From positions 992,001-1,056,000 of the forward strand of contig OZ253445.1 of NCBI GenBank assembly GCA_965261165.1: DNA of 64,000 bases, read 5' to 3'. Both the position numbers and the translations under genes were made by a program. Below are positions 27,422 through 37,564 of the stretch, piece after piece; positions within the stretch are counted from its first letter, which is position 1, and the number at the start of each line of letters is the position of its first letter. Below the pieces are notes generated by a model that did no database searches, was not told the origin of the DNA, and was given only the letters and a program-made list of their open reading frames with translations. This DNA comes from SMWN01 sp965261165. Lineage in GTDB: Bacteria; Pseudomonadota; Gammaproteobacteria; Eutrophobiales; Eutrophobiaceae.

Positions 27422-30400
27422 ATGCGCTTAGGCAAAGTCAAACTAGCTGGATTTAAATCTTTCGTCGATCCTACCACCCTTAAGCTGCCCGGAAATCTGG
27501 TTGGTGTGGTCGGACCTAACGGATGCGGCAAGTCTAATATCATTGATGCCGTCATGTGGGTTATGGGTGAAAGTTCTGCTAAGCATTTGCGTGGTGATTC
27601 GCTCACCGATGTCATTTTTAACGGCTCAACAGCAAGAAATCCTGTCGGTCAAGCCTCTGTAGAACTGCTTTTTGATAATTCAGAAGGCAGAGTTGGCGGT
27701 CAATATGCCAGCTATAGTGAGATCGCAATCAGACGCCAGATTAATCGTGATGCAATCTCGACCTATTATCTCAATGGCGCACGATGTCGTCGTCGAGATA
27801 TTCAGGAAATCTTTTTAGGTACAGGCTTAGGCCCCAGAAGTTATGCCATTATTGAACAGGGGACAATCTCCCGCTTAATCGAAGCGAAACCAAATGAATT
27901 ACGCACATTCATTGAAGAAGCGGCTGGCATCTCCAAGTATAGGGAAAGACGTCGGGAAACTGAAAATAGAATAAAACATACCAAAGAAAATATTAGCCGA
28001 CTCACAGATGTTCGTAATGAGTTAGAAAAACAACTGAATCACCTGCAACGTCAGGCAAAAGCCGCAGAAAGATATCAAGGATTAAAAAAAGATGAACGCC
28101 ATCTACAGGCAGAGTTATTAGCGTTTAATTGGAAACATCTGAAAGTTCACATGAAAGATGAAGAAGAGCTGATGATTGCCCGGGAGAATCTGGTCGAAGC
28201 TGGGCTTGCGGGTTTACGAGAAGTTGAGAGTGATATAGAGAAGCATCGTGATGAGCTGGTGTCAGCCAATGAAGGCTTCAATATTGCGCAATCGAATTTT
28301 TATGGTATCGGTGGCGAAATTTCTCAGCTAGAACAAAAAATTCAACACACAAAAGAAAGAATCGCATCCATTAAACAGGATATTGAACAGGCTCAGCAGG
28401 AAGAAGCTGGAGCCAATCAACATCTGCAACAAGATAAAAATAAACTGGAGATGCTCGTGGCCAAAGCGAGTTCACTGGAACCAAAGTTGCGAGGCTATAG
28501 AAATGAAAGTGACAAGGCCTATGAGTTTTTGAACGAAGCCGAACAGGCAATGCAGAGTTGGCAGGCCGAGTGGGATACTTTTAATGAGGCAGCAGCGGAT
28601 TGTTCGCAGCAGGAACAAATCGGTAGGACACGACTAGAGCACCTACAACAAGATATTGATGCAGCATTGCAGCGGCGTAAGGTCTTAGAACGAGAGTTAA
28701 ATGCCGTTGATATAGAAGCAAATCGTAAAACAATTGAGGAGCAAACAACATCAGTAAAAATATCAGAAGGAAAACAAGCTAAATTTACAGAACAACTTGG
28801 AGCTAAAAGTGAAACATTATTATCTTTTCGCGATGAAGCTCAGGCACTTAACGAAAAAGCAAATGAACAGCGTCAAGCACAGCAGAAATTGGCAGGTCGA
28901 TTATCATCACTTGAGGCACTACAGCAATCTTCTTTTGGTAAGGATCAAGGGAAAATCAGCAATTGGCTTGAATCTGCCGGGTTGACAGATAAACCAAGAT
29001 TGTCACAAAAATTAGCAGTTGAAGCGGAATGGCTTCGTGCCGTTGAAATTGTTCTAGAAGATAACTTGCAGGATATTGTTGTTGATGACCATGGGCAATA
29101 CACTGCGGAGTTGGCCGCTTTAAGTGAAGGCAATTTAGGTCTTATCTCGGCAGCAGGAAAAGAAGTATTCCCAGCGCAGACAGAGTTCACTCTACTGTCA
29201 GATAAAATTAATGCTTCTTTTTCACTGGTTGGTTTGCTTGATGGTATTTATATTGCCGAGAGTCTTGAATCTGCAAAAGAAATAAGAACGCAATTAAAAG
29301 ATAATGAATCTGTTATTACTAACGATGGAATATGGCTTGGTCGCAGTTGGTCTAGAGTCTGTAGAGGTATGGATGAACAAAACAGGACTTTGACCAGAGA
29401 GCAGGAGATTCAAGAGCTTAAATCACAGCATGCGATGGCTGAGCGGCAACTACAAAAACTTGAAGCAAACATTGAAAGTAGTCGAGTCTCACATGAACAG
29501 GTAGAGCAGGTATTAAATGATCTACAATCGAGTCTACGCCAGAATCAAGAAGAATTATCCGATTCTCGAGCATCATTGGCCGCAAGCCTAGCGCAACAGG
29601 AACAGCTTGAAGCAAGAGCCACAAAAATTAATGAAGAGTTAGTTTCTCTGGACGAACAGACAAGAGATGACGAATTCGAAATAGAGACGATTAATAATAA
29701 TCTGCAAGGTGTCTCTGATAATCGTCAGGATATAGAAGGACAGCGTGAAACCTTGATCACGTTGAAAGAACAGCATAGAACTTCACTGGAGAGTGCACGT
29801 CAACGCTGGCAGTCAACACATGAAGAGAGTCATGGAGTAGCACTTCAGCTTGAATCAATCAGTTCGCAACGTGCATCTCTTGAGCAGGGAATGAAGCGCA
29901 ACCAGATGCAACTTGAACATTTGCAGAAGCGCTGTACAGATCTCAAACATTCCCTGAGTGAACACGAAAAACCTTTGCAAGGGTATCAAGATGAGCTTGA
30001 ATTGAAACTTAAAGACAAGATATCAACGGAAAAATGTCTGGTAGATGCCAGAACGCTGGCTCAAGCAATTGAAACAAGTCTTAGAGAAGCTGAGCAGCTT
30101 CGAAGTACTAAGGAACAAAAACAGCAGGAATTACGAGGGCTTCTGGAAAAGGCACGATTGGTGACTCAGGAAAGTCATATTCGCTTACGAAATATTGAGG
30201 AACAGCTCGAATCTAACGGACATGAGATCGCTTCGATACTTGAGCAATTGGCAGAGGATGCCAGTATTGATATTTGGAAAGAGCGTTTAGAAAACCTGTC
30301 AAGAAAAATACAGAGACTGGATCCAATCAATCTCGCGGCGATTGATGAATTTTCCCAGTTATCAGAACGTAAAATTTATCTCGATAGTCAAGATGAAGAT

Positions 30401-30934
30401 CTGACGAAGGCCTTAAAGACATTGGAAAATGCAATCCATAAGATTGATAAGGAAACAAGAACAAGATTTAAAGAAACATTTGATAAACTGAACACCAATC
30501 TTAAGGAAAGATTCCCACAATTATTTGGCGGTGGGCATGCATATCTTGAGCTGATTGGCGAAGATCTATTACAAACAGGTGTCACTATTATGGCCAGACC
30601 ACCCGGCAAACGTAATAGTACAATTCACTTGTTGTCGGGCGGGGAGAAAGCCCTGACTGCGATAGCGCTGGTGTTCTCAATCTTTGAACTTAATCCAGCA
30701 CCTTTTTGTATCCTTGATGAGGTTGACGCACCTTTAGATGACGCCAATGTTCAGCATTATAGTAATATGCTGGCAAAAATGTCAGCAGATGTTCAATTCA
30801 TCTTCATTACACATAACAAGATCACAATGGAAATTGCCAATCAATTACTGGGTGTCACCATGCACGAGCCAGGCGTTTCTCGTATGGTCTCTGTTGATGT
30901 TGATGAAGCTGTCGAGATGGCACAGATAGCCTGA
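27422..30934 (+). CDS. smc: Chromosome partition protein SMC
   Basis: SMC is the ATPase arm protein of a chromosome condensing complex. The 1170 residues have all parts. Walker A is GPNGCGKSN (31-39), with Q-loop and IEEAAGISKYRERRRE following. Two long coiled-coil arms (about 170-500 and 670-1000) flank a hinge near 500-650. The C-terminal ABC signature LLSGGEKALTA and Walker B FCILDEVDAPLDDAN are present. It heads an smc-zipA-ligA cluster as in pseudomonads. The 160 bp upstream are very AT-rich. Confidence 0.97.
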   Translation: MRLGKVKLAGFKSFVDPTTLKLPGNLVGVVGPNGCGKSNIIDAVMWVMGESSAKHLRGDSLTDVIFNGSTARNPVGQASVELLFDNSEGRVGGQYASYSEIAIRRQINRDAISTYYLNGARCRRRDIQEIFLGTGLGPRSYAIIEQGTISRLIEAKPNELRTFIEEAAGISKYRERRRETENRIKHTKENISRLTDVRNELEKQLNHLQRQAKAAERYQGLKKDERHLQAELLAFNWKHLKVHMKDEEELMIARENLVEAGLAGLREVESDIEKHRDELVSANEGFNIAQSNFYGIGGEISQLEQKIQHTKERIASIKQDIEQAQQEEAGANQHLQQDKNKLEMLVAKASSLEPKLRGYRNESDKAYEFLNEAEQAMQSWQAEWDTFNEAAADCSQQEQIGRTRLEHLQQDIDAALQRRKVLERELNAVDIEANRKTIEEQTTSVKISEGKQAKFTEQLGAKSETLLSFRDEAQALNEKANEQRQAQQKLAGRLSSLEALQQSSFGKDQGKISNWLESAGLTDKPRLSQKLAVEAEWLRAVEIVLEDNLQDIVVDDHGQYTAELAALSEGNLGLISAAGKEVFPAQTEFTLLSDKINASFSLVGLLDGIYIAESLESAKEIRTQLKDNESVITNDGIWLGRSWSRVCRGMDEQNRTLTREQEIQELKSQHAMAERQLQKLEANIESSRVSHEQVEQVLNDLQSSLRQNQEELSDSRASLAASLAQQEQLEARATKINEELVSLDEQTRDDEFEIETINNNLQGVSDNRQDIEGQRETLITLKEQHRTSLESARQRWQSTHEESHGVALQLESISSQRASLEQGMKRNQMQLEHLQKRCTDLKHSLSEHEKPLQGYQDELELKLKDKISTEKCLVDARTLAQAIETSLREAEQLRSTKEQKQQELRGLLEKARLVTQESHIRLRNIEEQLESNGHEIASILEQLAEDASIDIWKERLENLSRKIQRLDPINLAAIDEFSQLSERKIYLDSQDEDLTKALKTLENAIHKIDKETRTRFKETFDKLNTNLKERFPQLFGGGHAYLELIGEDLLQTGVTIMARPPGKRNSTIHLLSGGEKALTAIALVFSIFELNPAPFCILDEVDAPLDDANVQHYSNMLAKMSADVQFIFITHNKITMEIANQLLGVTMHEPGVSRMVSVDVDEAVEMAQIA

Positions 30935-31004
30935 TGTATAATGCGCACGGCGTATTCTCAAATAGTGTTTCCTCAAGAAATTTTCTAAATTTAATTGAAG
31001 AAAC

Positions 31005-31772
31005 ATGAATGATTTACGTTTGATACTGCTTGGTATCGGATTATTCATTATTGCGGTTATCTATCTTTGGGAAACCTTCAAGCAAAAAGCAGAAGATCGC
31101 TCTCACACAAGAAAAATCACAAGTTTTAAGAGGGATTCCTTTATAGATGCTGGGGGCATGCCAATTGATGATATCGATGATAGAGCAAGTGCAGAAACCC
31201 TAGCAGAGGCGGATGCTTTTTTGGCTAACCATGAATTTCCCTATATCAATACATCTGAGACTCCCTTGAAAACAAAGATGGAAGAAATTGATGAACAAGA
31301 AATTAAATTATCTAGGTCAATCCCGAATAGGTCTGCTGATTTGGATACGCAACAAACTTCTGACGATCAGATTATCACCTTCCTGATCAAATCATCTCTG
31401 GACAAAGAATTTTCTGGCATTGATATATTGAAGGCAACAGAGGCTGTTGGTTTGAAATTTGGTGAGATGAAAATTTTCCATCATCACGGCGTGGAAGGGA
31501 TGGAGACTACGGAAGCCATTTTCAGTCTGGCAAATATGTATGAACCAGGCTATTTTGATTTAGATAAAATGGAAGACTACAAAACAAAAGGGTTGGCTCT
31601 GTTTATGCAATTACCAACCCCAATAGATAGCATGCCTGCATTTGATTTAATACAGGAAACTGCAATTAAATTGTCTGATATGCTTGAGGGTGAGGTTTGG
31701 AGTTCAAAACATAAAGTAATTGATGAAGAAGCATTACTTGCGATGCGCGATATGATTGTTAAATCTTCCTGA
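31005..31772 (+). CDS. zipA: Cell division protein ZipA
   Basis: ZipA anchors FtsZ to the inner membrane. The 255 residues begin with one membrane segment (about 4-24, LRLILLGIGLFIIAVIYL). A charged linker follows (25-115), then a C-terminal ZipA domain from about 120. In that domain the conserved GLKFGEMKIFHHHG block and a final LSDMLEGEVW stretch are visible. It follows smc by 70 bp and precedes ligA by 24 bp, which fixes the identity. Confidence 0.93.
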   Translation: MNDLRLILLGIGLFIIAVIYLWETFKQKAEDRSHTRKITSFKRDSFIDAGGMPIDDIDDRASAETLAEADAFLANHEFPYINTSETPLKTKMEEIDEQEIKLSRSIPNRSADLDTQQTSDDQIITFLIKSSLDKEFSGIDILKATEAVGLKFGEMKIFHHHGVEGMETTEAIFSLANMYEPGYFDLDKMEDYKTKGLALFMQLPTPIDSMPAFDLIQETAIKLSDMLEGEVWSSKHKVIDEEALLAMRDMIVKSS

Positions 31773-31796
31773 CCCATCATCACCTGATTTTTCAGC

Positions 31797-33806
31797 ATGA
31801 CATCACAAGATAAGATTAATCGCGTAAAGAAATTACACGAAATAATTAATCGGCATAATTATCATTATTATGTTTTGGATGAACCTTCCGTGCCCGATGC
31901 AGAATATGATCGTTTGATGCAAGAATTGACTGTCATTGAGAATAAATTCCCCGAATTAAGAATATCCAACTCTCCTACGCAACGTGTGGGTGTAGCTCCT
32001 CTTGATAGTTTTCCGGAAATCAAACATGAAGTGCCCATGCTGTCATTAGGGAATGTCTTTGATGATGAAGGGATAACGACCTTCGACCAACGCATTCGAG
32101 AAAAACTAGGAGAAAATAGTATTGAATATGTTGCCGAGACAAAGCTTGATGGTTTGGCGGTGAGCATCTTATATGAAGATGGTCAGTTTGTTCGTGCTGC
32201 GACACGCGGTGATGGTACAACGGGTGAAGATGTGACCTTGAACATTAAAACTATCAAATCCATTCCCTTGAGTTTACTCACTGAGGAATATCCACAAAAG
32301 GTTGAAGTACGTGGTGAAGTATTTATGACGCATGACGGATTTAAACAACTGAATGATAGACAGAGAGAGAAAAAAGGGAGGCTATTTGTAAATCCTCGTA
32401 ATGCTGCTGCCGGAAGTCTAAGGCAGCTAGATTCACGTATTACTGCAGAACGCCAATTGAATTTCTTTGCTTATGGCGTAGGAATTATTGAAGGTGATAT
32501 GTTGCCTGAATCACATGCAGAATTATTATTAAAATTAAAAACATGGGGTGTGCCGGTTTCGTCTGAGATCAAACTTGTGAGTAAACTTACAGAATGTTTT
32601 GAATTTTATAAGGACATTGGAAACAGACGTTCATCGCTAGGCTACGATATTGATGGTGTAGTTTTCAAGGTTAATCGTCTTGATCAACAAGATGTCATGG
32701 GAGCAATTTCTCGTGCGCCAAGATGGGCGATAGCCTATAAATTTTTACCTGAAGAAGAACTCACCGAGATTCTGGATATTGAAATTCAAGTAGGACGGAC
32801 GGGCGCATTGACACCTGTTGCCAGGTTAAAGCCTGTTTTTGTCGGTGGTGTCACAATAACCAATGCAACCTTGCACAATGAAGATGAGCTTAAACGTAAG
32901 GATGTTAGGGTAGGGGATGCTGTCATTGTTCGACGTGCAGGCGATGTGATTCCAGAAGTATTAAAAGTGGTTGTGGAGAGACGACCTGATAATGCTGAGA
33001 TATTTAAAATGCCATTAAGTTGTCCAATTTGTGGATCAGATATTGAAAAGGAAGAAGACGAGGCAGTCATGCGTTGCAGTGGTGGCCTATATTGCTCAGC
33101 CCAACAGATACAGGCAATTATTCATTTTGCATCAAGACGTGCTATGAATGTTGATGGTTTAGGTGATAAATTGATTGAACAATTAGTTGAAAAGAAATTA
33201 ATCAATAATGTCGCTGATTTATATGAGGTTACCCGGGAACAGCTCACTGGGTTGGAACGTATGGCAGAAAAATCAGCAGCTAATATTATTGATGCATTAG
33301 ATAAGAGTAAAGAAACTACCCTGGACCGATTCCTTTATGCCTTGGGTATACGGGAGGTAGGAGATGCGACAGCGCGCTCATTGGCAAAGCATTTTGGAGA
33401 TTTATCTAAAATTCAATCAGCAACCTGGGAAAGATTACAAGAAGTTACTGATGTCGGCCCCATCGTCGCAAAACATATCGTGACATTTTTTTTACAAAGT
33501 CATAACCAGAAAATCATTAATGATTTGTTAACAGCGGGCGTACATTGGCCAAATGTTGAAATAAGAACAGGGCAACCTCTGCAAGGAAAAATATTTGTTA
33601 TTACAGGGACGCTGGAAGCCATGAAACGTGATGAAGCTAGGCAACATTTGTTGGGATTAGGAGCAAAAGTAAGTGGCAGCGTTTCAAAAAAAACCGATTA
33701 TGTGATTGCTGGAAATGAACCAGGAAGTAAAGTAGAAAAAGCCCAGCAATTTGATGTGGAGATCCTGGATGAAGCAGCTCTTTTATCTTTGATAAAACTG
33801 AACTAA
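31797..33806 (+). CDS. ligA: NAD-dependent DNA ligase
   Basis: LigA seals nicks with NAD as cofactor. The 669 residues have the AMP-accepting lysine (Lys116 in ETKLDG), the nucleotide-binding GDGTTGEDVT motif, an OB fold and a four-cysteine zinc finger (CPIC near 413 with CSGGLYC later). Helix-hairpin-helix repeats follow, then a C-terminal BRCT domain from about 592. All parts are intact. Confidence 0.97.
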   Translation: MTSQDKINRVKKLHEIINRHNYHYYVLDEPSVPDAEYDRLMQELTVIENKFPELRISNSPTQRVGVAPLDSFPEIKHEVPMLSLGNVFDDEGITTFDQRIREKLGENSIEYVAETKLDGLAVSILYEDGQFVRAATRGDGTTGEDVTLNIKTIKSIPLSLLTEEYPQKVEVRGEVFMTHDGFKQLNDRQREKKGRLFVNPRNAAAGSLRQLDSRITAERQLNFFAYGVGIIEGDMLPESHAELLLKLKTWGVPVSSEIKLVSKLTECFEFYKDIGNRRSSLGYDIDGVVFKVNRLDQQDVMGAISRAPRWAIAYKFLPEEELTEILDIEIQVGRTGALTPVARLKPVFVGGVTITNATLHNEDELKRKDVRVGDAVIVRRAGDVIPEVLKVVVERRPDNAEIFKMPLSCPICGSDIEKEEDEAVMRCSGGLYCSAQQIQAIIHFASRRAMNVDGLGDKLIEQLVEKKLINNVADLYEVTREQLTGLERMAEKSAANIIDALDKSKETTLDRFLYALGIREVGDATARSLAKHFGDLSKIQSATWERLQEVTDVGPIVAKHIVTFFLQSHNQKIINDLLTAGVHWPNVEIRTGQPLQGKIFVITGTLEAMKRDEARQHLLGLGAKVSGSVSKKTDYVIAGNEPGSKVEKAQQFDVEILDEAALLSLIKLN

Positions 33807-34535
33807 CTACTGATCTAATTCAGATCTGCCGCCGATGATAATGGCACTAATCAGGATAAGGCTGGCAATTATGAAATAGACTGTTGCAAGCTGCATACTG
33901 AGAATAAAGTGTAATGCGACAATGACAGAGATAAGCGCCAGTATCCGAGCGCCATGTAGTTGATTCGGTCGTAACAGCCAGTGAATGCATAGAATCAGTA
34001 TTGCAAAACTGATTACCAATAGCCCTGATTGTTTGATAATAGTTTTTCCTTGCCAAGGATGTATGAGTAAATCCATGGAGATATAGGTCGAAATCCCAAA
34101 TTGATTGGTTTTCACTAAGCAAAATATAGTGATTATCTGTACTGCAATAAAGATTAGACACCTTGCTCCATGTTGATTAAGGATGCCGCGTTCTTTTAGG
34201 TAATTAAATACCAAGAAATTAAGCGGGATCAAAATACAAAGGAAATTAAACAGGAGTTCTTTTTGAAACCCTGCGAGGCCTTTGCCCCAAAAGAACTGGC
34301 TTAAGGCACCAAATGAAACAGCAAGGATAATAAAAAGATTGAATTCTCGCCCTTTATGGGACAACCAACATAGCGCAAGCCCAATGGCAAAAACTACGCA
34401 GGAAAGGATGTGTAGATTGGCACCCAACCATGTATATTTTGGGAATTCAGCCCACCCAAGAGTGATTGATACTGCTGGCAACAATAGTATCAGCAATAAT
34501 AATAATGCTTTAAAATTACGTGAGTTATTGCTCAA
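33807..34535 (-). CDS. Polytopic membrane protein, unknown
   Basis: The 242-residue product is mostly hydrophobic, with about seven or eight predicted membrane segments spread over the full length and short loops. It has no signature I recognise. It directly abuts the ligA stop codon on the opposite strand and precedes nadB by 25 bp on its own strand. Confidence 0.6.
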   Translation of the reverse strand: MSNNSRNFKALLLLLILLLPAVSITLGWAEFPKYTWLGANLHILSCVVFAIGLALCWLSHKGREFNLFIILAVSFGALSQFFWGKGLAGFQKELLFNFLCILIPLNFLVFNYLKERGILNQHGARCLIFIAVQIITIFCLVKTNQFGISTYISMDLLIHPWQGKTIIKQSGLLVISFAILILCIHWLLRPNQLHGARILALISVIVALHFILSMQLATVYFIIASLILISAIIIGGRSELDQ

Positions 34536-34560
34536 TTATTAAAGTATAAATATTAAGTTT

Positions 34561-36195
34561 TTAGGCAGCGAAGTCTTTCCGCTGTTTTTCTGTCGGGATT
34601 AGCACTGTATTTTGTGGTGTTTTATTGTTGTCAGGTTCTGGGTAATCAAGGGAATAATGCAAGCCTCGGCTTTCCTTGCGTAATAGGGCGGAACGAATAA
34701 TTAACTCGGCAACGGTGACCAGATTGCGTAATTCAATAAGGTCATTGGTGACACGGAAATTGCTGTAATACTCCATGATTTCCTGTTGCAGCAATCTAAC
34801 TCGGCTTTGTGCGCGATGTAGTCGTTTCGTGGTTCTGACGATACCTACATAATCCCACATGAAACGGCGGATCTCATCCCAGTTATGAGAGACCACAACT
34901 TCTTCGTCAGAATCCGTGACTTGGCTTTCATCCCATTCGGGTAATTGTTGCGGCATCTCTGTTTCGGCTAGTCTGATCATTATATCTCTAAAGGCAGAAT
35001 GTGCGAAAACAATACATTCAAGCAGTGAATTACTGGCCATGCGATTGGCGCCATGTAGTCCCGAATTTGTGACCTCGCCAATCGCGTACAAGCCTGCTAT
35101 ATCTGTTCTTCCACGTTTATCGACAACAATACCGCCACAGGTGTAGTGTGCTGCGGGAACCACCGGGACAGGTTGTTTGGCCAAATCGAAACCAAAACAT
35201 AGACATTTTTGGTAGATATTCGGAAAGTGAGAAATAATAAAATCTTTCGGCCTATGGCTGATGTCCAGATAAACGCATTCACCGCCTGTTTTTTTCATTT
35301 CATGATCAATGGCACGTGCAACAACATCTCTGGGCGCGAGCTCGGCGCGTTTGTCAAAGCGTTGCATGAATGGTTTGCCATTAGCGAGTAATAATTTCGC
35401 ACCTTCCCCTCGTAAGGCCTCTGAAATGAGGAAAGATTTGGCATGTGGGTGATACAGGCAGGTCGGGTGAAACTGAATGAATTCCATATCGGCGATACTG
35501 CAGCCTGCACGCCAGGCCATGGCGATACCATCGCCGGTGCAAATATCAGGGTTGCTAGTGTAGAGATAAACCTTGCCAACACCGCCCGTCGCCAGAATCA
35601 CAAATTTGGCCTTGAATACCTCAACGGCTGCTTCGGCTTCGTCATAGACATAGGCGCCGAGGCATTTATTGACAGATAAAGATTGTCCAGATTTCTCACT
35701 GGTGATCAGGTCTATGGCAGTCCGATATTCAAATAATTCGATACTTGAGTGTTCGCGCACCCGGCTTTCCAAAGTGGTTTCTATCGCACGCCCCGTGGAA
35801 TCTGAGGCATGAATGATTCGACGATGGCTATGGCCACCTTCTTTATGTAGGTGGAAGTCAACGCTGCCATCAGCATCAATGACCTTGGTAAAATTGACGC
35901 CCAGATCAGTTAGCCATTGAATACTTTCACGGCCATGTTCGACAACAAAACGCACGATCTCTTCATTGCAAAGACCTGCGCCTGTATGCAGGGTGTCCTG
36001 AACATGCGAATCTATTGAATCGCGGGTGTCGAGGACGGCAGATACGCCGCCTTGTGCGTAAAACGTCGCGCCTTCGGTAAGCTTGCCTTTAGACAGGACG
36101 GCGACGGAGGCGTGTTTTGCTAATTGTAACGCTAGGCTCAGGCCTGAAGCACCACTGCCGATTATGAGTACATCGTGTTGGTATCGGTGTGTCAT
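34561..36195 (-). CDS. nadB: L-aspartate oxidase
   Basis: NadB oxidises aspartate to iminoaspartate with FAD, the first step of NAD synthesis. The 544 residues start with the FAD loop GSGASG (13-18). They contain the YAQGGVSAV motif (near 47-55), the HHHEGGH-like region here HLHKEGGHSHRRIIHASD (near 116-133) and the AAHYTCGGI block (near 345). It is divergent from rpoE with a shared 150-bp gap, a common nadB/rpoE arrangement in gammaproteobacteria. Confidence 0.96.
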   Translation of the reverse strand: MTHRYQHDVLIIGSGASGLSLALQLAKHASVAVLSKGKLTEGATFYAQGGVSAVLDTRDSIDSHVQDTLHTGAGLCNEEIVRFVVEHGRESIQWLTDLGVNFTKVIDADGSVDFHLHKEGGHSHRRIIHASDSTGRAIETTLESRVREHSSIELFEYRTAIDLITSEKSGQSLSVNKCLGAYVYDEAEAAVEVFKAKFVILATGGVGKVYLYTSNPDICTGDGIAMAWRAGCSIADMEFIQFHPTCLYHPHAKSFLISEALRGEGAKLLLANGKPFMQRFDKRAELAPRDVVARAIDHEMKKTGGECVYLDISHRPKDFIISHFPNIYQKCLCFGFDLAKQPVPVVPAAHYTCGGIVVDKRGRTDIAGLYAIGEVTNSGLHGANRMASNSLLECIVFAHSAFRDIMIRLAETEMPQQLPEWDESQVTDSDEEVVVSHNWDEIRRFMWDYVGIVRTTKRLHRAQSRVRLLQQEIMEYYSNFRVTNDLIELRNLVTVAELIIRSALLRKESRGLHYSLDYPEPDNNKTPQNTVLIPTEKQRKDFAA

Positions 36196-36266
36196 GTGAC
36201 TTAAGATGATATACGTGGAAACATATGTAAGCTATTGATTAGAATTTATTCTTAAAACTTGGCTTT

Positions 36267-36294
36267 GGAACTCTGTTACTGGTTTTGGGTCAAT
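36267..36294 (+). promoter_or_regulatory. Candidate sigma-E autoregulatory promoter of rpoE
   Basis: GGAACTC (36267-36273) and GTCAAT (36289-36294) are separated by 15 bp. This is close to the sigma-E consensus GGAACTT with a TCTRA-type -10 box at about 16 bp. It lies about 50 bp upstream of the rpoE start. Autoregulation of rpoE is standard for the family. Confidence 0.55.
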
Positions 36295-36345
36295 AAAAGC
36301 GAGAATTATAACACATGGTATTTGCCTGAATGGGGGTTTGCCTGA

Positions 36346-36924
36346 ATGGGCGAAAGCGTTACCGATAAGCAACTGGTAGAAAGAGTACAAAATGGTAACA
36401 AGAAAGCTTTTGATGTTCTGGTACTTAAATACCAGCAGCGCATTATCAATCTGGTTTCAAGGTTTGTCCATAATCCCAGTGATGCACAAGATATTGCTCA
36501 AGAAGCCTTTATTAAGGCTTATAGAGCACTACCAAATTTTCGTGGTGAGAGCGCTTTTTACACATGGATGTACCGTGTTGCAGTCAATACAGCAAAAAAT
36601 CATCTGGCAGTTAAATCTAGGAGACCACTTGAATCAGCGCATGATATTGATGATGTGGAACAAATTGAAGGTGATCACGCTCTAATGCACCAAGAAACCC
36701 CTGAACACTTGTTGTTGAGGGATGAGATACAGGGGACTATCATCAACTCGATTGAGGCCTTGCCTAAAGATTTAAAGGTGGCAATCACCTTGAGAGAGGT
36801 GGAAGGACTGAGTTATGAAGATATTGCGGTGGCTATGAATTGTCCGATTGGTACTGTGAGGTCACGCATATTCCGAGCACGAGAAGCGATCGATAAAGAG
36901 CTAAAACCGTTAATTGAACAATAG
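36346..36924 (+). CDS. rpoE: RNA polymerase sigma factor RpoE (AlgU)
   Basis: RpoE is the extracytoplasmic-stress sigma factor that responds to misfolded outer-membrane proteins. The 192 residues comprise sigma region 2 (DAQDIAQEAFIKAYRALPNF near 46-65) and region 4 (LREVEGLSYEDIAVAMNCPIG near 146-166 without its last residue). The start codon lies inside the second copy of a 16-bp tandem duplication (TTTGCCTGAATGGGGG / TTTGCCTGAATGGGCG, 36321-36352). The first copy offers an out-of-frame ATG. It heads rpoE-rseA-rseB-degP. Confidence 0.95.
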   Translation: MGESVTDKQLVERVQNGNKKAFDVLVLKYQQRIINLVSRFVHNPSDAQDIAQEAFIKAYRALPNFRGESAFYTWMYRVAVNTAKNHLAVKSRRPLESAHDIDDVEQIEGDHALMHQETPEHLLLRDEIQGTIINSIEALPKDLKVAITLREVEGLSYEDIAVAMNCPIGTVRSRIFRAREAIDKELKPLIEQ

Positions 36925-36968
36925 TTAATTGAACAACAGATTACAATGAACAAACAGAGTGAAATGAG

Positions 36969-37550
36969 ATGAACGAACAAAAAAGCGAACAATTATCAGC
37001 CCAAATATCAGCCTTGATGGATGATGAACTGACTCATGAGGCATCGCTTGTCATCGATAATTTGCTGGAAGATAGTAAAGCTAAAAAAACTTGGGAACGA
37101 TATCATTTGATTGGTGAGTTTTTGCGAGGCCATTTGTCAGAGTATTATGGAAATATGGCTGATAGGGTAAGCTCGGCGATTGCTTTGGAGCCGACAGTTC
37201 TTGCCCTAAGGAAAAGACCTTCGAATCTGATGAAGCCAGTTGTAGGGCTTGCCATTGCTGCCGGAGTTGCTGCGGTTGCTATTTTTAATGTTCAACAGGT
37301 CAATCAAATTCAGGGAGCAGGGCAGACTATTGCTGGGCAGCCCAGTATTGCTACAAGTCAACCATCTTTGTCCAATTCAATAGCAAGTTCGCAGTTAGTA
37401 GGCCAAGCTCAGGTGTATCAAGTCAAAAATATTGACCCTCGTCTGAGTCGATATCTGTTCAACTATAATGAATATCGAGCAAATACGGGCGTTAGTGGTA
37501 TGCTGCCTCATGCGAGGATGGTTGCTAATGAGCCAGAATCAAATAAATAG
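36969..37550 (+). CDS. rseA: Anti-sigma-E factor RseA (MucA)
   Basis: RseA holds RpoE at the inner membrane until cut by proteases. The 193-residue protein has an N-terminal cytoplasmic anti-sigma domain, starting LSAQISALMDDELTHEA near 9-25 and including TWERYHLIGEFLRG. It has one membrane helix near 87-108 and a periplasmic C-terminal part. It lies 44 bp after rpoE and 14 bp before rseB, so it is cotranscribed with its targets. Confidence 0.92.
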   Translation: MNEQKSEQLSAQISALMDDELTHEASLVIDNLLEDSKAKKTWERYHLIGEFLRGHLSEYYGNMADRVSSAIALEPTVLALRKRPSNLMKPVVGLAIAAGVAAVAIFNVQQVNQIQGAGQTIAGQPSIATSQPSLSNSIASSQLVGQAQVYQVKNIDPRLSRYLFNYNEYRANTGVSGMLPHARMVANEPESNK

Positions 37551-37564
37551 GGTTTACTAATTAA

